From NCBI RefSeq assembly GCF_905404315.1, contig NC_066310.1:6386001-6450000 (forward strand): a stretch of DNA of 64,000 nucleotides. The letters run 5' to 3'. The translations under genes and the position numbers were made by a program. Source of the DNA: Leptidea sinapis. Its lineage: Eukaryota > Arthropoda > Insecta > Lepidoptera > Pieridae. Under the pieces are notes generated by a model. That model made no database searches, was not told where the DNA came from, and saw only the letters and a list, made by a program, of their open reading frames with translations. Below, one piece after another: positions 45,167 to 58,300 of this stretch. Numbering within the stretch: the first letter of the stretch is position 1; the number at the start of each line of letters is the position of its first letter.

Positions 45167-46790
45167 TTACTCCAACCAGCCCAGCTCCTTCCAGAAGTTC
45201 AGAACATTTCTGGGGTGTTCACAGACTTCTTGGAGCGACCTCGTATTGGTTAAGGTTTTTGCCCGTTGGTTGGCCACCCCCGCATATTCCAGGATTACGT
45301 GAGCGACCGTTACGTCTTCGGTCAGACAACCTCTGCACTTAGGACTGTCCGTTACACCGATTGTGAAAAGGTGTTTGTTTAGTGATGTGTGACCCGTTAG
45401 GGTGCCCACCATTATACGGATGTCATGTCTGTTGAGGCTGATAAGTCTACGTGTCAGTTTGGGCGATAGTGCAGGTATCGCCATCTTCGACTGTCTACAG
45501 CTTGAGACATTCATCCATCGGGTGTTGTGTAGGTCGTTGGTGAGAGAGCGTATCCATGAGCGCATTTGGCTGAAGGGCAGTGGCAGAAGTGGCAAAGGAC
45601 CAGTCACTATATTTGCCGATGCCCGCCTTGCAAGCTCATCCGCTGCATCATTACCCAACGAACCACTATGTCCCTTGATCCATTGCAGAGTTACCTGGTT
45701 ATAAGAGGCAACTTGTTCCAGGGTTTGGTGACATTCGTGTATTAGTGCTGAGTTGTGTGTGGTACCCTTCAGCGCTGTTAGTACCGCCATACTGTCAGAA
45801 AGAAATCTGATGCTGTGGCCATGTACCTTTCTTCTTAATATAGCGCTGGCGGCTTCCTTGATGGCTACGCACTCACATTGGAAGATGGAGCTGTGTGTGC
45901 CCAAGGGTATGGAAATGTGTATGTTTAGTTCCTGTGAGAATATGCTGGCACCAGTTCCAGTAGCCATTTTTGAGCCGTCTGTGTAAATTCTTAATTTGTT
46001 TACACCTGACTGGTCTTTCTCATATAGCTGTATGTGATAGTTTTTATGGAAGGTATGTGTTTTAGTATCTTATCACATGGTGCCTCACAGAGTGGATAAT
46101 CCTTTGTTACCCTATTCCAGAGCTTATCTGTTAGGCCGTCTTCATTCTTCCATACACCCAACAGCTTTAGACCTAGAGTCGCTTGTTGAAACTGTATGTC
46201 GAGTGGTGTTAGCCCTAGAATAGTTTCAAGGGCTGAAGTAGGTGTGGTGCGCATGCATCCTGTTATGGCTGTGCATGCCAGCCGCTGGAAACGCTGCAGC
46301 TTGGTTTGTACTGTCACAAGCTCTGTCCTGGGCCACCACGCTATTGCTCCGTAGGAGATAGTTGGTCTGATGACTGCTGTATAGAGCCATCTGCTTATCT
46401 TTGGAGCAAGACCCCAGGTTCTGCCTATGAGTCTTCTGCACTGCCAAAAGATGATGCATGCTTTTTCCAGCTTGTGTTCAAGGTGTTTGTTCCAAAGCAA
46501 CTTACTATCCAGTATAACCCCCAGGTATTTAACTTCTTTAGTTAGGCTTAGTTCGGTGTTGAACAGCTTTGGTAATGTTAGATTATCAAGGCTGCGTTTG
46601 TTAGTGAATAGTATTAGTTCCGTCTTTGACGGATTAGCTGTAAGTTTTTATATCTATTCATAATGTACTTGGACTGTTGGCAGTTCATCCTCCCACAAAA
46701 AGCTACTACTTGAGTTGCTTTCCAACAGCCATTGTATCATCTGCACAATTATTAATTATTCAAGCTCACCTATAATTTGGTATTCTATAA
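45167..46790 (-). pseudogene. 5'-truncated RNase-H-bearing LINE (reverse transcriptase end and RNase H)
   Basis: Minus strand: a CADD box (normally FADD) near 46740, KYLGVILDSKLLWNKHLEHK near 46500-46550, then the thumb region with WLYTAVIRPTISYGAIAWWP (to 46000). After a frame change, RNase H runs 45985-45167: IYTDGSKMATGTGASIFSQ, CECVAIKEAASAI, LSDSMAVLTAL, WIKGHSGSLGNDAADELARR, then LTGHTSLNKHLFTIG and a CRGC tail. The N-terminal endonuclease and most of the polymerase are missing. It differs in sequence from the element at 24142-29670, so it is another family. It sits downstream of mRpL13. Confidence 0.88.
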
Positions 46791-46871
46791 ATAGGAATGT
46801 GATACCAATTAACACTAAGTATGTCAGTTTGATGATAAAGTAAAAATATTATAATACTTATATTATTCTAA

Positions 46872-46877
46872 TTTATT
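46872..46877 (-). promoter_or_regulatory. poly(A) signal of mRpL13
   Basis: AATAAA on the minus strand about 47 bp after the stop codon. Confidence 0.6.
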
Positions 46878-46923
46878 GAACTCCACTATAACTAATATAT
46901 TTTAATGTTTTTGTTTTATGTAA

Positions 46924-47779
46924 CTATTTGAGAACATAATCAGGTGGATACTCCATAACTTTGGGATACTGTTGAACTTCTTCCTCGGGTATGTGGTCAA
47001 GTCTTTGGGGAACTAGCCGGAGCTGTCTTATTTGGTTTGAAACATTCTGCTTGATGTCTTCAGGGATTTCTTCTCCGGGATAAATAAATAACCTTTCCAT
47101 TGTGTGTCTTCTTTGTAGGTTTCCTTTCATAGCTCTGTATACGGCCTTTTTAATTATCTGTAACCCATTTTAATCAATTTATTGATAAACCTGATAGTTA
47201 CTGAAATATGTATGTGCAAAGACATACATCTGACTCACAAAGGAATGAAATGAGAGTAACATTTCACTGTAGGTATCCCACATGTTTTACTAATATTTCC
47301 AAAGTAAACTATAGAAGCATTTGGGACAGAAGTTTGTCATTACACATTATTTTATGATGATTTTTAAGCTTAATAATTCTTAAGACATGTCTTAGTTGAA
47401 TACTTACCATTGTTGGGTCTTTGTTATGTAGTTCCCATGCTAGTGTCCAAGAAGCCCCTCCTGGATATCCTGTGTGATGAAAATAAGCTCGTTTTCTCCA
47501 GTCATCCCCTCGAAGAGCAATTTCCCTACTATTTATACAAACAACCACATCACCACAATCATTCATTGGGTGGTATATAGGCTTATGTAAACCCATTAGA
47601 TACTTCTTAATAATGTTGGCCGATTGATACGGATCTTGCCACTTGCAATCAAATATATGCCATGTTCGAGCAAATGTAGCCCATTGCTGAAACAATTTGA
47701 AAGTATGTTTATGCACCTTTATACAGTACCTCTAAATTACACTCATAAATCATACCTGAACTCGTTTTGCCGCTGACAT
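46924..47779 (-). CDS. mRpL13: mitochondrial large-subunit ribosomal protein uL13m, 178 aa, 3 exons
   Basis: Exons: 47779-47756 (8 codons), 47686-47408 (93 codons), 47157-46924 (77 codons plus stop); all phase 0 with GT-AG ends. The protein starts MSAAKRVQQWATFARTWHIF and is the usual length of animal mitochondrial L13 (178 aa). Family motifs are GLHKPIYHPMNDCGDVVV (about 41-58), HHTGYPGG (about 81-88), LHNKDPTMIIKKAV, and GNLQRRHTMERLFIYPGEE (from about 109). It is part of the large subunit of the mitochondrial ribosome; in bacterial L13 the matching GYPGG-like segment is also conserved. Import is expected, but no classical cleavable presequence is obvious, which is also true of other animal L13m proteins. 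Introns are short (69 and 250 bp). Confidence 0.96.
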
Positions 47780-49270
47780 ATTTTATTTAATAAAAGTATA
47801 CTTGTACTAAAATTATCTGATCCACATTTGATAATGAAATAATAAAATGTTGAAGAACAAAATCAAAGATTTTTACTCTAATGAGAACAAAATATAACTT
47901 TAATAATATTTTGGCTTTAAGGTTATTATATGACTTATGTCATTCAGAAAAAGTATGTTAACTTGACAAGTGACGTAGTTGGCTATAACATAAGCAACAT
48001 AGAATAATAGAACGCTATTATTATGGCTCGGTTACTAAGAACGTTTGCGCTTAGTGACACTGTAGACTGACATTTTTAGTAAGATTTTTTTATCATCACC
48101 CTTCATAGACAGGCTACTGACTATACTGCGTAAGAGCCTAGTCTCTCATTGATGTGTAACATCTTTACTCTTGGTTGCTGGATATTTATTGTGTTGAATG
48201 ATTTCGTAAAATGGGATGGAAATGTCTTACATGAAACAAGGGAAACGCTCGCTGGTATAACGACGCACTGTCAGCATACATAGTGTATGCGGGTTTGATG
48301 AGAAAGGAAGATAATAAAGTAGGAGAACGCATCAGCTGTACACTTATCTACAGTTCATCATCAGCAGGAAAATGTCCAGCGATGGACGAAGGCCTCCAGT
48401 TATTAGAATTATTCGATTAATTATTTTTTATGCAGGCATTTTTCATATTTTAGGGTTAATAATATTTTTAATTGTGATTAAAAGTCTTCTGGATTAAAAA
48501 ATGACACGGCATTTTTTTTCTGTACGATTTTATTTTTTAATCATGATTTGCATATATGGTTAAATCCAGTGCAGAATATATGCGAAATTATAAATGCGAC
48601 AGAAGAACCGTGAAGAAATTGAAAAAGATGTCAGATACACAACATATTATACGACTGCCTTAAGGCTCCCTCGCATTTTTATAGTACAGATGGAGGCATT
48701 TATCTCTCCACCCAGAATAATTAATATTTATAAAAATTTTAAGACATCGGAAAAATTCACAAAACAAAAATTCTAATGAAAATTTATTTCCCATATATTT
48801 TCAAAACAGATCCGCTTTTGTTAATATAATTATGTTAACAAAATTCAGCCTCTTGTATTTCGTAATAAAATACAAATAATGTCTTAAAGAATAGAATAGA
48901 ATTCTTGAAAATGAAAGAAAATCGATATTGTGACACAATTCGACACTCGTTAACAATCAATGAGAAGGGCACATCACTAAAGGCTGCAACATTTAGTTTC
49001 TAAATCTACACTACTCCTATACAGGTTATTTTTATCGTTACATCCATAGTATATTTGATCATTTGTGGACAAATAATTTGATAGCTCTGATATCACGTCT
49101 GCAGCCGTGTTTCAATCTGACTAAATTATTTTTATTATCATTCTGGTTTATCCGTGTATCAGTTTCAAGTATACAATCAGTTTCGCTTACATCTTATTAG
49201 AATGACGATGAGATTAGCTGAAGTGATGTCAAACCAATAAATATCAGAATACTTACGAAATAATAATGTA
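47780..49270. other. intergenic between mRpL13 and the aminopeptidase
   Basis: A+T-rich. An inverted RTE tail fragment lies at 48355-48410 (CATCATCAGCAGGAAAATGT, GGACGAAGGCCTCCAG). Nothing else recognised. Confidence 0.45.
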
Positions 49271-49274
49271 ACCC

Positions 49275-49280
49275 TTTATT
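49275..49280 (-). promoter_or_regulatory. poly(A) signal of the LTA4H-like aminopeptidase
   Basis: AATAAA on the minus strand 34 bp after the TGA. Confidence 0.6.
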
Positions 49281-49313
49281 ATATCAATTTTGATTGCTTT
49301 ATAATTAATAAAA

Positions 49314-52300
49314 TCATACATCTATATGCAAGTCTTTTCTTATAGTGTATGCAGACACGTGCATCATGTAGGGCTCATTTCTGAGGAAGTTCTCAATTGT
49401 GCGTTCCCTCACGTCTTCCCAAGCATACAAGTCTCTGTAGATCGGTCTCACATACTTCATACGACCTTGTTGGTTCACAAACGCGAACGAGTCATTCACT
49501 TTGTTTTCATCCCTGCTCCTAATACACATCCTCAACCAGCGGTACGCAATCTCTGTGTTCTTGCTGGTAGACACTCTGTATGCTTCACCAAGGGTTCTCA
49601 GTTTGTCCAACGGCAAGGCGTCTTGGTCGACCAAATGCTGAAGAAGGTTTATCATTTGGTGCGGACTGAATGATATGACGTCGTTGTAGTCCAATGATGC
49701 AGTGTCGTTCAAATTAATTTTGAGCAGTACGTTTTTCACAGCTTTCGTCATTGATGTATCGTATCTGTAAAAATCAAAACAGTATCCATGGCATCACAAT
49801 CATCATTTTTAACTATATGAATGTAGTGTATAACAAAAGCTGTTGGACTGTTTAACTGACACCAATATCTATTATAGCACTGTATATATGATGCACGCAC
49901 AGCATCAGCTCATAATATTATGGGTACATGAAAAGATAATTCTTTCTACAAGACATGATTTCCTTCATTGAAAAAAAAAGCATTTCTAGGCTAAGCACCT
50001 ACACTGCTAATATAAGAAATTAACCATCTGCTAAGTGTAAGGATAAGATATCTTAGTAATTAATCAATAAAATTTGACTTATCTAATATATACTTAGGAA
50101 TCACTGGAGGCATGCCAGGTTTGTGCAGCCATGTTTCCCATTCGACATCGTTCAGAACTCTTATCTGATCAGAACTGTCATTGAAGTATTGAAACAGGTA
50201 GGATTTGAACTGCTTCGTATCAATTGATTGTCGTTGGTATTTGTTCAGATACGAACGCACAAACTTGTCAAATATATCTAAAAAAAAATAGCATGTTAAT
50301 TATTAGGTATCATGCCTGAGTAAATTAAAATGTATTTAAATAAAGACGAAATAAACTATTATTTTAATGTAAATAACCAATAACAATAAAAATGCTAATA
50401 ATTCAATCAAGTTAAGTTCTATCCTATAGTAGCATAATCCTCTGTATTAGCAAAAATTTTATCTTTGAATTTTGGCTTTTTTCCATAAACTCACCAGGCC
50501 CGCCGAGCAAGTCTTCTAATACTCTCAAAAATAGAGAGCCCTTCTCATAAGGCACCGTAGAGAATGCATCATCAGGGTTAACACTGCTTAAATTAAGAAC
50601 TAACTGCGTCAAAGGGTTGTCTGCTCCGAGGTCGTTTATCTAAAAATCAATTCGTATCATTACAAAAATAACAACCAACTAAGTATTGTTAAATTGGTAT
50701 GATCTAATCTACGTCCAATTAAGAAACTGTGTCGATTTATAATCTTTTACATCGTCGGTTTATTGTGGCAGCATAATATGTAGGTAGCAGCTAATATATG
50801 ACATGACATCCCCGACAAAACAACAACCCATAATAGACCTGGCGGCTATGATATTATACCTATTGTGAAAATCCGGAGTGAAGTGAAATGTGACCGTACC
50901 AGGATGGAGCCCAGATGCATTCTGCCCTATTGAAGGATTAAAGAAAAGAAGAAAGCGCATAGGTAATCACAGATCATACTCTTGGACGCAATAATATTAA
51001 TTCAATTATATTTCTATGTATTTCAAGAACTTACAGTTTCAGTAAGTTGTTGTAGACCAAGAAGGCTGTTGAAGTCTCTACTTTTTCTCGCTTCATCCTT
51101 GTCAGATATTAAGGAAGCCCCGACTTTTCTTTCGAGGAAAACAGTGAAACCTTCCTTCAACCAGAAATGTTCAAAGTTTCTGTTCGTAACAAGGTTACCT
51201 GTCCAACTGTGAACTATTTCGTGAACTATCACATTCGCCTGGCTTCGATCTCCGGCCTAAAAATGTTAAAAACTCTATTTGCATTAAAATGATTAGTACA
51301 AATTTTACCGTCAGAATAAGTGAAAAAGTAAATTGCCCACCGAATATGTTAAAACGTACGTCCAAACATGTCAACGCCCAACGGGAACTTACCAACAAAG
51401 TGGGTGTGACGAAAGTGAGGCAGGGGTTCTCCATGCCGCCGTAGGGGAAGGACGGAGGCAGCACCAACAGGTTGTACTGCGTCCACTGGTACGGACCACA
51501 CTGAGCTTCAGCCGCCTGCAAGTACTTCTCTGTATCCGCAAACTCCCACGCACTCCTCTCTATTTCCTCCTTCTCAGCCCATACGTGAGACCTTACAATA
51601 TTCCACAAAAGAAATAGTCATAATTATTGTATATAACATATTATCTATGTTTTGAAGTTCTTGTTACTTTTTCAAGCGCTTTTGAATCATCCTTATAAAT
51701 ATTTAATTTAAATTTCTGAATCTTCCATATTATGTTCTAGAAAGTAGAGGTCGTGAGCAGAACAAACAAGAAACTCAATGGCAAATCTTTTAAATCAAAT
51801 ATGTATAGACCGTCATTGAATCAAATAGAAAACACACACAAAATAAACTATCCTAAACAAAACAAATTAGTTTCTAAGGTGCTGCATGCAATATTAATAT
51901 GAATCATGTTCAAAGTTGTTAAAAATCGTTTTAAATATGAAATATTTCATAAAAAGTAATACTTAACAAATTGTATAATAACAGCTGTGTACTGTACTTA
52001 TCCTATAATACATATTACATAACAATGTACATACCGAGGACCCAGCTCCCTGGATTCCAAGACCCCCACGGCGATGGCGAGCAAGTATGACGGTATCGGC
52101 ACAGGCTGTCTGAACGTGGTCTTTGTGTTGTTTCTGCCATCTCGGATGGCACTCATCAGAACAGAGAAGTTTTCTGGTGCTGACACTTCGGCGGTGTACG
52201 TGAACTTCACTGCAGGCGAATCTTGGCACGGCATGATTGAGCGGGCGTGGATTGGCTGAAATCAAATTACCTTCTTACTCCTACTATTGACATAATTTTA

Positions 52301-55300
52301 AACAATTTTGCACACTCTCAAGTGATAAATTTTGCGAAATTATTATGAAAAGTTTGGGTTTTAACGTAAAGGTCCATCAACAAAAACCTGTCGTTCTAAA
52401 TAAATTTCTTTATTCATAATCTCATATGTTATTTATCTTCAGATGACTATTATGTCTCTATTGTATACAATGATACCATTTCGAAGAAAACAAAACTATA
52501 ATTTCAATCCATTTTTAGAATGGAAGAGGAGGACAAACAAGCATACTTACATTGTGAGGTTTTGTATCTGAAGGTAGACAAAATATAATAAAGCCTGGGG
52601 TAATTGTCAGGATGCCGTTGGCATTTTCTGTGATTTATCCAGAGCATTTGACTGTGTTCATCATGAAATCTTAATCAGGAAACTACATCATTATGGTATC
52701 AAGGGTGAAGCACTTGGCCTTCTGAAGTCTTATTTGGGCAACAGGTTTCAGATGGTTGAAGTGAACAGTAAGAGGTCAGCTGGATCTCCCATTACCATGG
52801 GCGTTCCACAGGGTTCGATTCTTGGGCCATTCCTATTCCTTGTATATATAAATGATTTACCATACTTTGTACAAAATAAACATGAGATAGTATTGTTTGC
52901 AGATGATACTTCTTTACTTTTTAAACTACATAGACATCATATTTTGATGACGTGAACAATGCTATCTCCAAAGTAGTGGAATGGTTCACTACGAATAATC
53001 TCCTTCTTAATGAAAAAAAAACCAAATGTATTAGATTTTCCCTGCCTAATGTTAGACAGGTTGACACAAATATTGTAGTAAAAGACGATGAGTTGAAACC
53101 TGTAGATACAACCGTATTTTTAGGGATTACCTTAGATACCAAACTTCAGTGGGGTCCTCATATTATGAATTTGGCGAAAAAGCTTAGTTCTGCAGCATAC
53201 GCAGTTAAAAAAATTCGGCAACTTACGGATGAAAATACCGCGAGGTTGGTCTACTTCAGATATTTTCATAGTCTGATGACATACGGTATTTTACTTTGGG
53301 GACATGCTGCCGAAGTTAACACCATTTTCACACTGCAGAAGCGAGCTATTCGTGCCATCTATAAATTAGGACCAAGAGTGTCACTAAGGGAAAAATTTAA
53401 GGAAATAAAAGTTTTGACTTTGACATCGCAATACATATATGAAAACCTTGTTTATGTAAAAAAAAATATAAATGCGTTTAAAAAAAATAGTGACACTCAT
53501 AATGTCAATACTAGAAATAGGGATAGGCTTGCTGTTCATGTAAGTCGACTCCAAAAAGTCACAACTTCATTCAGAGGTCTGTGTATACGTTTTTATAATA
53601 AGGTCCCTATTGACATTCAGAACTTACCTTTAAATGAATATAAATCAGTGCTAAAGAAAAAGTTGTATACAAAAGGGTACTATAAAATATCTGAATATCT
53701 GGATCTAAAGAACCCTTGGGACTGAGCTGCTGGGCTGTTACATGTCTGTCTTAGTTTGATAAATGTCATTATAGTTATATAATTTAAATATTAATATTGT
53801 TTCTGTTGTTTAATCAATTTTAATAATCATTATCATGAGTTATGTAATTTGAAACAAAATTGTAAGTAGAGGCATTTAGTAAGTATTGCATAATATGTAG
53901 ATGAACTTGAATTGTTTTGTTATTCGGTAGATTTCTCGTGGCAGGTATCGTCATGCTCGCTTAAATGCCTCTGCTTGTGGCGGCGACGTGGGGCGGGTCG
54001 TTCCCTTCCCTAAAATATGGTCGAGGGAGGCGATGGCTGGTCCATGCGTCAAGCTCGTGAACGGGTGCTACTCGTGGGGGCTGGATGATCTTGTTACCGG
54101 GAGTCTGCTTGATGTGTTTTTTTTATTATTATTATTTCCTTTAAAGTTAAAGTTATTATATATTTTATTTTATGAAATGCTCACATAATGCCTCTATTTA
54201 TTTACGGTATGTGTGGATTGATGCATCTACTATACTCAATAACTCTTGTGTTTATAAGTATTAATATACTTTTTTTTTCTTTTTTTGACTAAATCATGTA
54301 AGCCTTTCAGTTTTTGACTTTTGAGTAGTTTTGTTGCGTCACTTTGCATATATTGTAATTGAAATGATTTTAAAACAACTAAAATGTATATCTTGACTTA
54401 ATAGACTGGCAAAAAGTTTCTTGCTACTTCTTCTCATTAGCTCAACCCTTTACGAAGTAGCGGTAAATTCAATAAGATACAATATTTATATATTTTTTTT
54501 GACATTCATAAGTGTCATTTTCGTGACCTACATGAATAAAGTGTTTTTGAATTTTTGAATGTCAAAATATTGGCAGATGGACAAATTGTCAAAAAACATA
54601 AACAAAGTAATAATTTGACGCGATTAGGGGATTATCCAATACTGCCGAGGCCACTTGAAGTATTATCGCTGCTGTTATTACCTAATGCATAAGAGGCATT
54701 AACAGCGACATTAACATGGTTTTGTTTGGTGCACATAAGTGTGGGTATATCTGAAACTGTGAAAGGTAGAGAAATCTACAGAATTGGTCACGGAAACATT
54801 AAAAATAAGCTGCTAACACTTAAATATAAAATATGTTGTATTATAATATGAGTAAATTATTAAATAAATACTTTCCAAATCTTAAATTATTACTTACCAC
54901 ACATTTACTGAACAGGAAGGGATATGTCTGACCCGAAGTTTGTTTCGGTTCCAGCCATTGCAAAGCCGTGGCAGAAGGCGAGGTCTTATATTTTATTCTT
55001 ATTTTTATCCTAAAATTAAAAAAAAGATATAGTAATATGAATCACTAGTTATTTAGCAGGTTAAAAGAAATGACATGATAATAATTAGGTCAATATAAAA
55101 GCGACATATATTTAATTTTTGATATCATAACACATCCAACAACTATAGCAACAGGAAATCTGAATTTCACCTGGATTTATATGTCGGGATTCCGTACGAA
55201 TTTTTTTTAAATGAAAATAAGGGACGAGACGACCAGGACGTTTAGCTGATGGTAATTAATACCCATTACAATGCAGTGCCGCTCAGGATTCTTGAAAAAC

Positions 55301-58300
55301 ACAATAATTCTGAGCGGCACTACAATTACGCTCGTCACCTTTAGACATATGATGTCAAGTCACATTTGCCCAGAAATTTCACGGCAGAAATAGGCGCCGT
55401 TGTGGTACCCATATTGCCTATTGGACGAAACATATTGCATTATCAATAATATTATGTTAACATCTTAAGTAGAATGTTTCTTGCAAATAAAATTTCATTT
55501 CATAATCAAGACGGCATCCTGTGCACAGGAGCCTCCCACAATACTATAGCTATTCTAAGTATTTCATTCCTGAATGCCTTGGAAGAGCTATAGATGTCTT
55601 GTCTGTCTGTCAGGTTATGGTTATCTTGTTTGGCGTAGATTTTTTCTAGAATGCGTGCATGATTGAGTGAGTCAATTATAAGTTCCTATACGAATAAAAA
55701 AATCAGAATTAATTACTTACTTTTGGCCTGATATAATCGTTTTATTGAATATAATTGTTAATTTTGATCCATAATAAGTTAGATGTTCGTCCACTTTATA
55801 TTTCAATTCGGACCCATCTTCAAGCTCAATCATTTCTATAGTTAGATTACTGGTATCAAGAATCTAAAATTTTTAAGCAATGATCAGAATTTTCTTTAAA
55901 TTTCAAAATCATGTATAAAGTTAGGTGCATGATTTGTTTATTGTGTTAGATATCCTATAGGTTCGATTTTTCGAGGAAACATTAGTGGCAAGTTTTCCAT
56001 ACAAACGTTCTCGACTCTTTTCTTCTTGGCTTTGAATCCTAGGTCAATATTTTTTATTCATCATAGTCATCATCATCATTTCAACCGGAAGACGTGCGCT
56101 GCTGGACAAAGGCCTCGCAAATATCGCTATGATGATCGGTCCTGCGCTGCCCTCATCCAACCCATGCCCTATTCCAGCGATCTTTACCAGATCGTCGGTA
56201 GATACATCTTATTTATATTTGATTAAAACGGCTTAACCTTATAGTCTGTAAATAGAGGCATGATCCATAGGGATTGCCATTTGCATCTTTCTCTCCCCAA
56301 GAGAAGGTCGCCTTCGATGAAGCCTTAGTGGGGAATTTGCCCAAAGCTAACCTCAGGTGGTGTTTACTGGCTAGGCACTTTGGTTTTACGTGAGTCACAC
56401 ATAACTAAGGCACTTCCCTCCCGTCGTTATCCCGGAGGGTAGTCCTTTCTCATTGTCTGGGCGCAAAAAAAGAGGCCTAGTATACATATCCGACAACAAA
56501 AAGCAAAAAAAGTATTCAAACTCAGAATATTTACTTCCCTTTAGGTCTCCAAAAATTTGTAACGATTGTTTCGAGATACGAGGAGATTACTGAGAACAAA
56601 ACTGTTTTTTGAGCATTTTACTCACGATCTTCAGTCGGAGCTACAGTCTTTCTTATCGCGGTGATAATATTGTCGCCGTTAGCGAAACGGTATGCTGTTT
56701 TAGAATTCTTAAATCTAAAAAGGGTCCAGCTAATGTTTTTCTTTAATACCAGAAACATGTGACAATTTTTTTTTCAGGAATCTAGTCTTTTTCTGCACCA
56801 GTGTATGGCCGCTGTTTGCTAAATTAGCGCCCGAAAATAAACAGATAATAATAGTCCATATTATGATTATATATATGATATTTTAGTCCATAGTATCCAT
56901 TTATTAAAATAATAATAATTGATTTGCGCATGTTCATACAATTAATCATATAGATTCTAGACCCAAACTAGGCAAAGCCTATGGGTGCCAGACAACGATA
57001 ACTAAAAAGGGTGATAGTGACCTAATTAACCTTTACCCAGAATTAATTATTGAAAATTCGATTTGCTTATTTGCCTTTAGTATTTACCTTAGATAATTTA
57101 TACGTCTAGATAGAGCTGTTGGAAAACGGGCCATGTTTAATACTTATGTGTGCGTGACAAGTTACGTCTTAAATTTGCGATTTGTATGTCACTTTGTGTT
57201 AGTGTGCGTGCATTAATCAAAATAGAGGTTAACAGTCAACCTAAATTTTTTCGACATTTTCACAACTGTCTCAGACTATCACAAGTATAAATGATCTAAG
57301 CTATTTACTTATATTTTGCTAGACTACCTTACAGTTGATAATATCATTTTTTATACTTATAAATAGTAGTAGAGTGAGTACCTTACCAGTTCATTGATAT
57401 TCATCAATGTACTAACTGTTAACATTACATCTCCATTTAATTGTTTTTGTTCAAAGTCGACATGAAGTATCAAATCTACATGTTCGATAATAGCTTGTTC
57501 TGAAAACAAATATTTACATATAGTGTAGTTACTTATTAGTATAGTATTTACCTATAGTATAGTCACTAGTATCAGTATAGTGTTTACCTATAGTTTAGTC
57601 ACTATTATTAGTATAGTATTTACCTAAAGTATAGTCACTAGTATTAGTATCGTATTTACCTATAGTGTAGTCACTAGCCACATAATAATGATTTACTCTA
57701 TTCATTATCGTCATTAGATTGTGTTTTAAATCATTCTCACTTCTCAGTTAACCTAATGCTATTCTATTAGAATTTAATTGAAACCACGCATACCTTACAA
57801 TTATACGTGCTATAGAACTTTGCATAAAAACTTTTTAGGTATACATGTACCAATTTTTTTTGTGAAAACTTATATGAAATGACTTCATTTTTATTCTTCA
57901 ATAACACTATAGTTTTTTTTAAATTGTTAATCAATTTACCTTTTTATACTCACCAATACCACAGTCGACATATGTACTATATAATACCTATTCCTTATTC
58001 ATATTATTAGGCACTCAACAAATTATAGGTATTCAATAATCAAAACTTTCGTGAGATATTATACCTAAGCTGTATTTATTTAAAACGGCTTTAGTCACGG
58101 TTTGCCGGAGTCGGTACAGACTAGTTTCGGACTATTTGGAGGTCCTTCATCAGAGTGAGTGTAGGTATGGTCCGAAACTAAGCCGTGTTAAATAAATAAA
58201 ATAATAGGTATTCAAGAGTGTAGGGTACTTGCATAATTTAGTTATTTACCGAGTCAAAATGCTAAATGTCAAATAGGTACTGATTAATAATAATTATAGG

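Noticed and set aside
45402..45704. 100-codon plus-strand ORF
   Set aside because: It lies opposite the RNase H coding sequence of the minus-strand LINE and has no motif of its own.
49326..49673. 115-codon plus-strand ORF
   Set aside because: Antisense shadow of the last exon of the aminopeptidase gene.
52920..53142. minus-strand ORF inside the LINE
   Set aside because: Antisense to the reverse transcriptase frame.
57511..57677. CRISPR-like array
   Set aside because: The 36-bp units follow each other without unique spacers; it is a plain tandem repeat in an animal intron.
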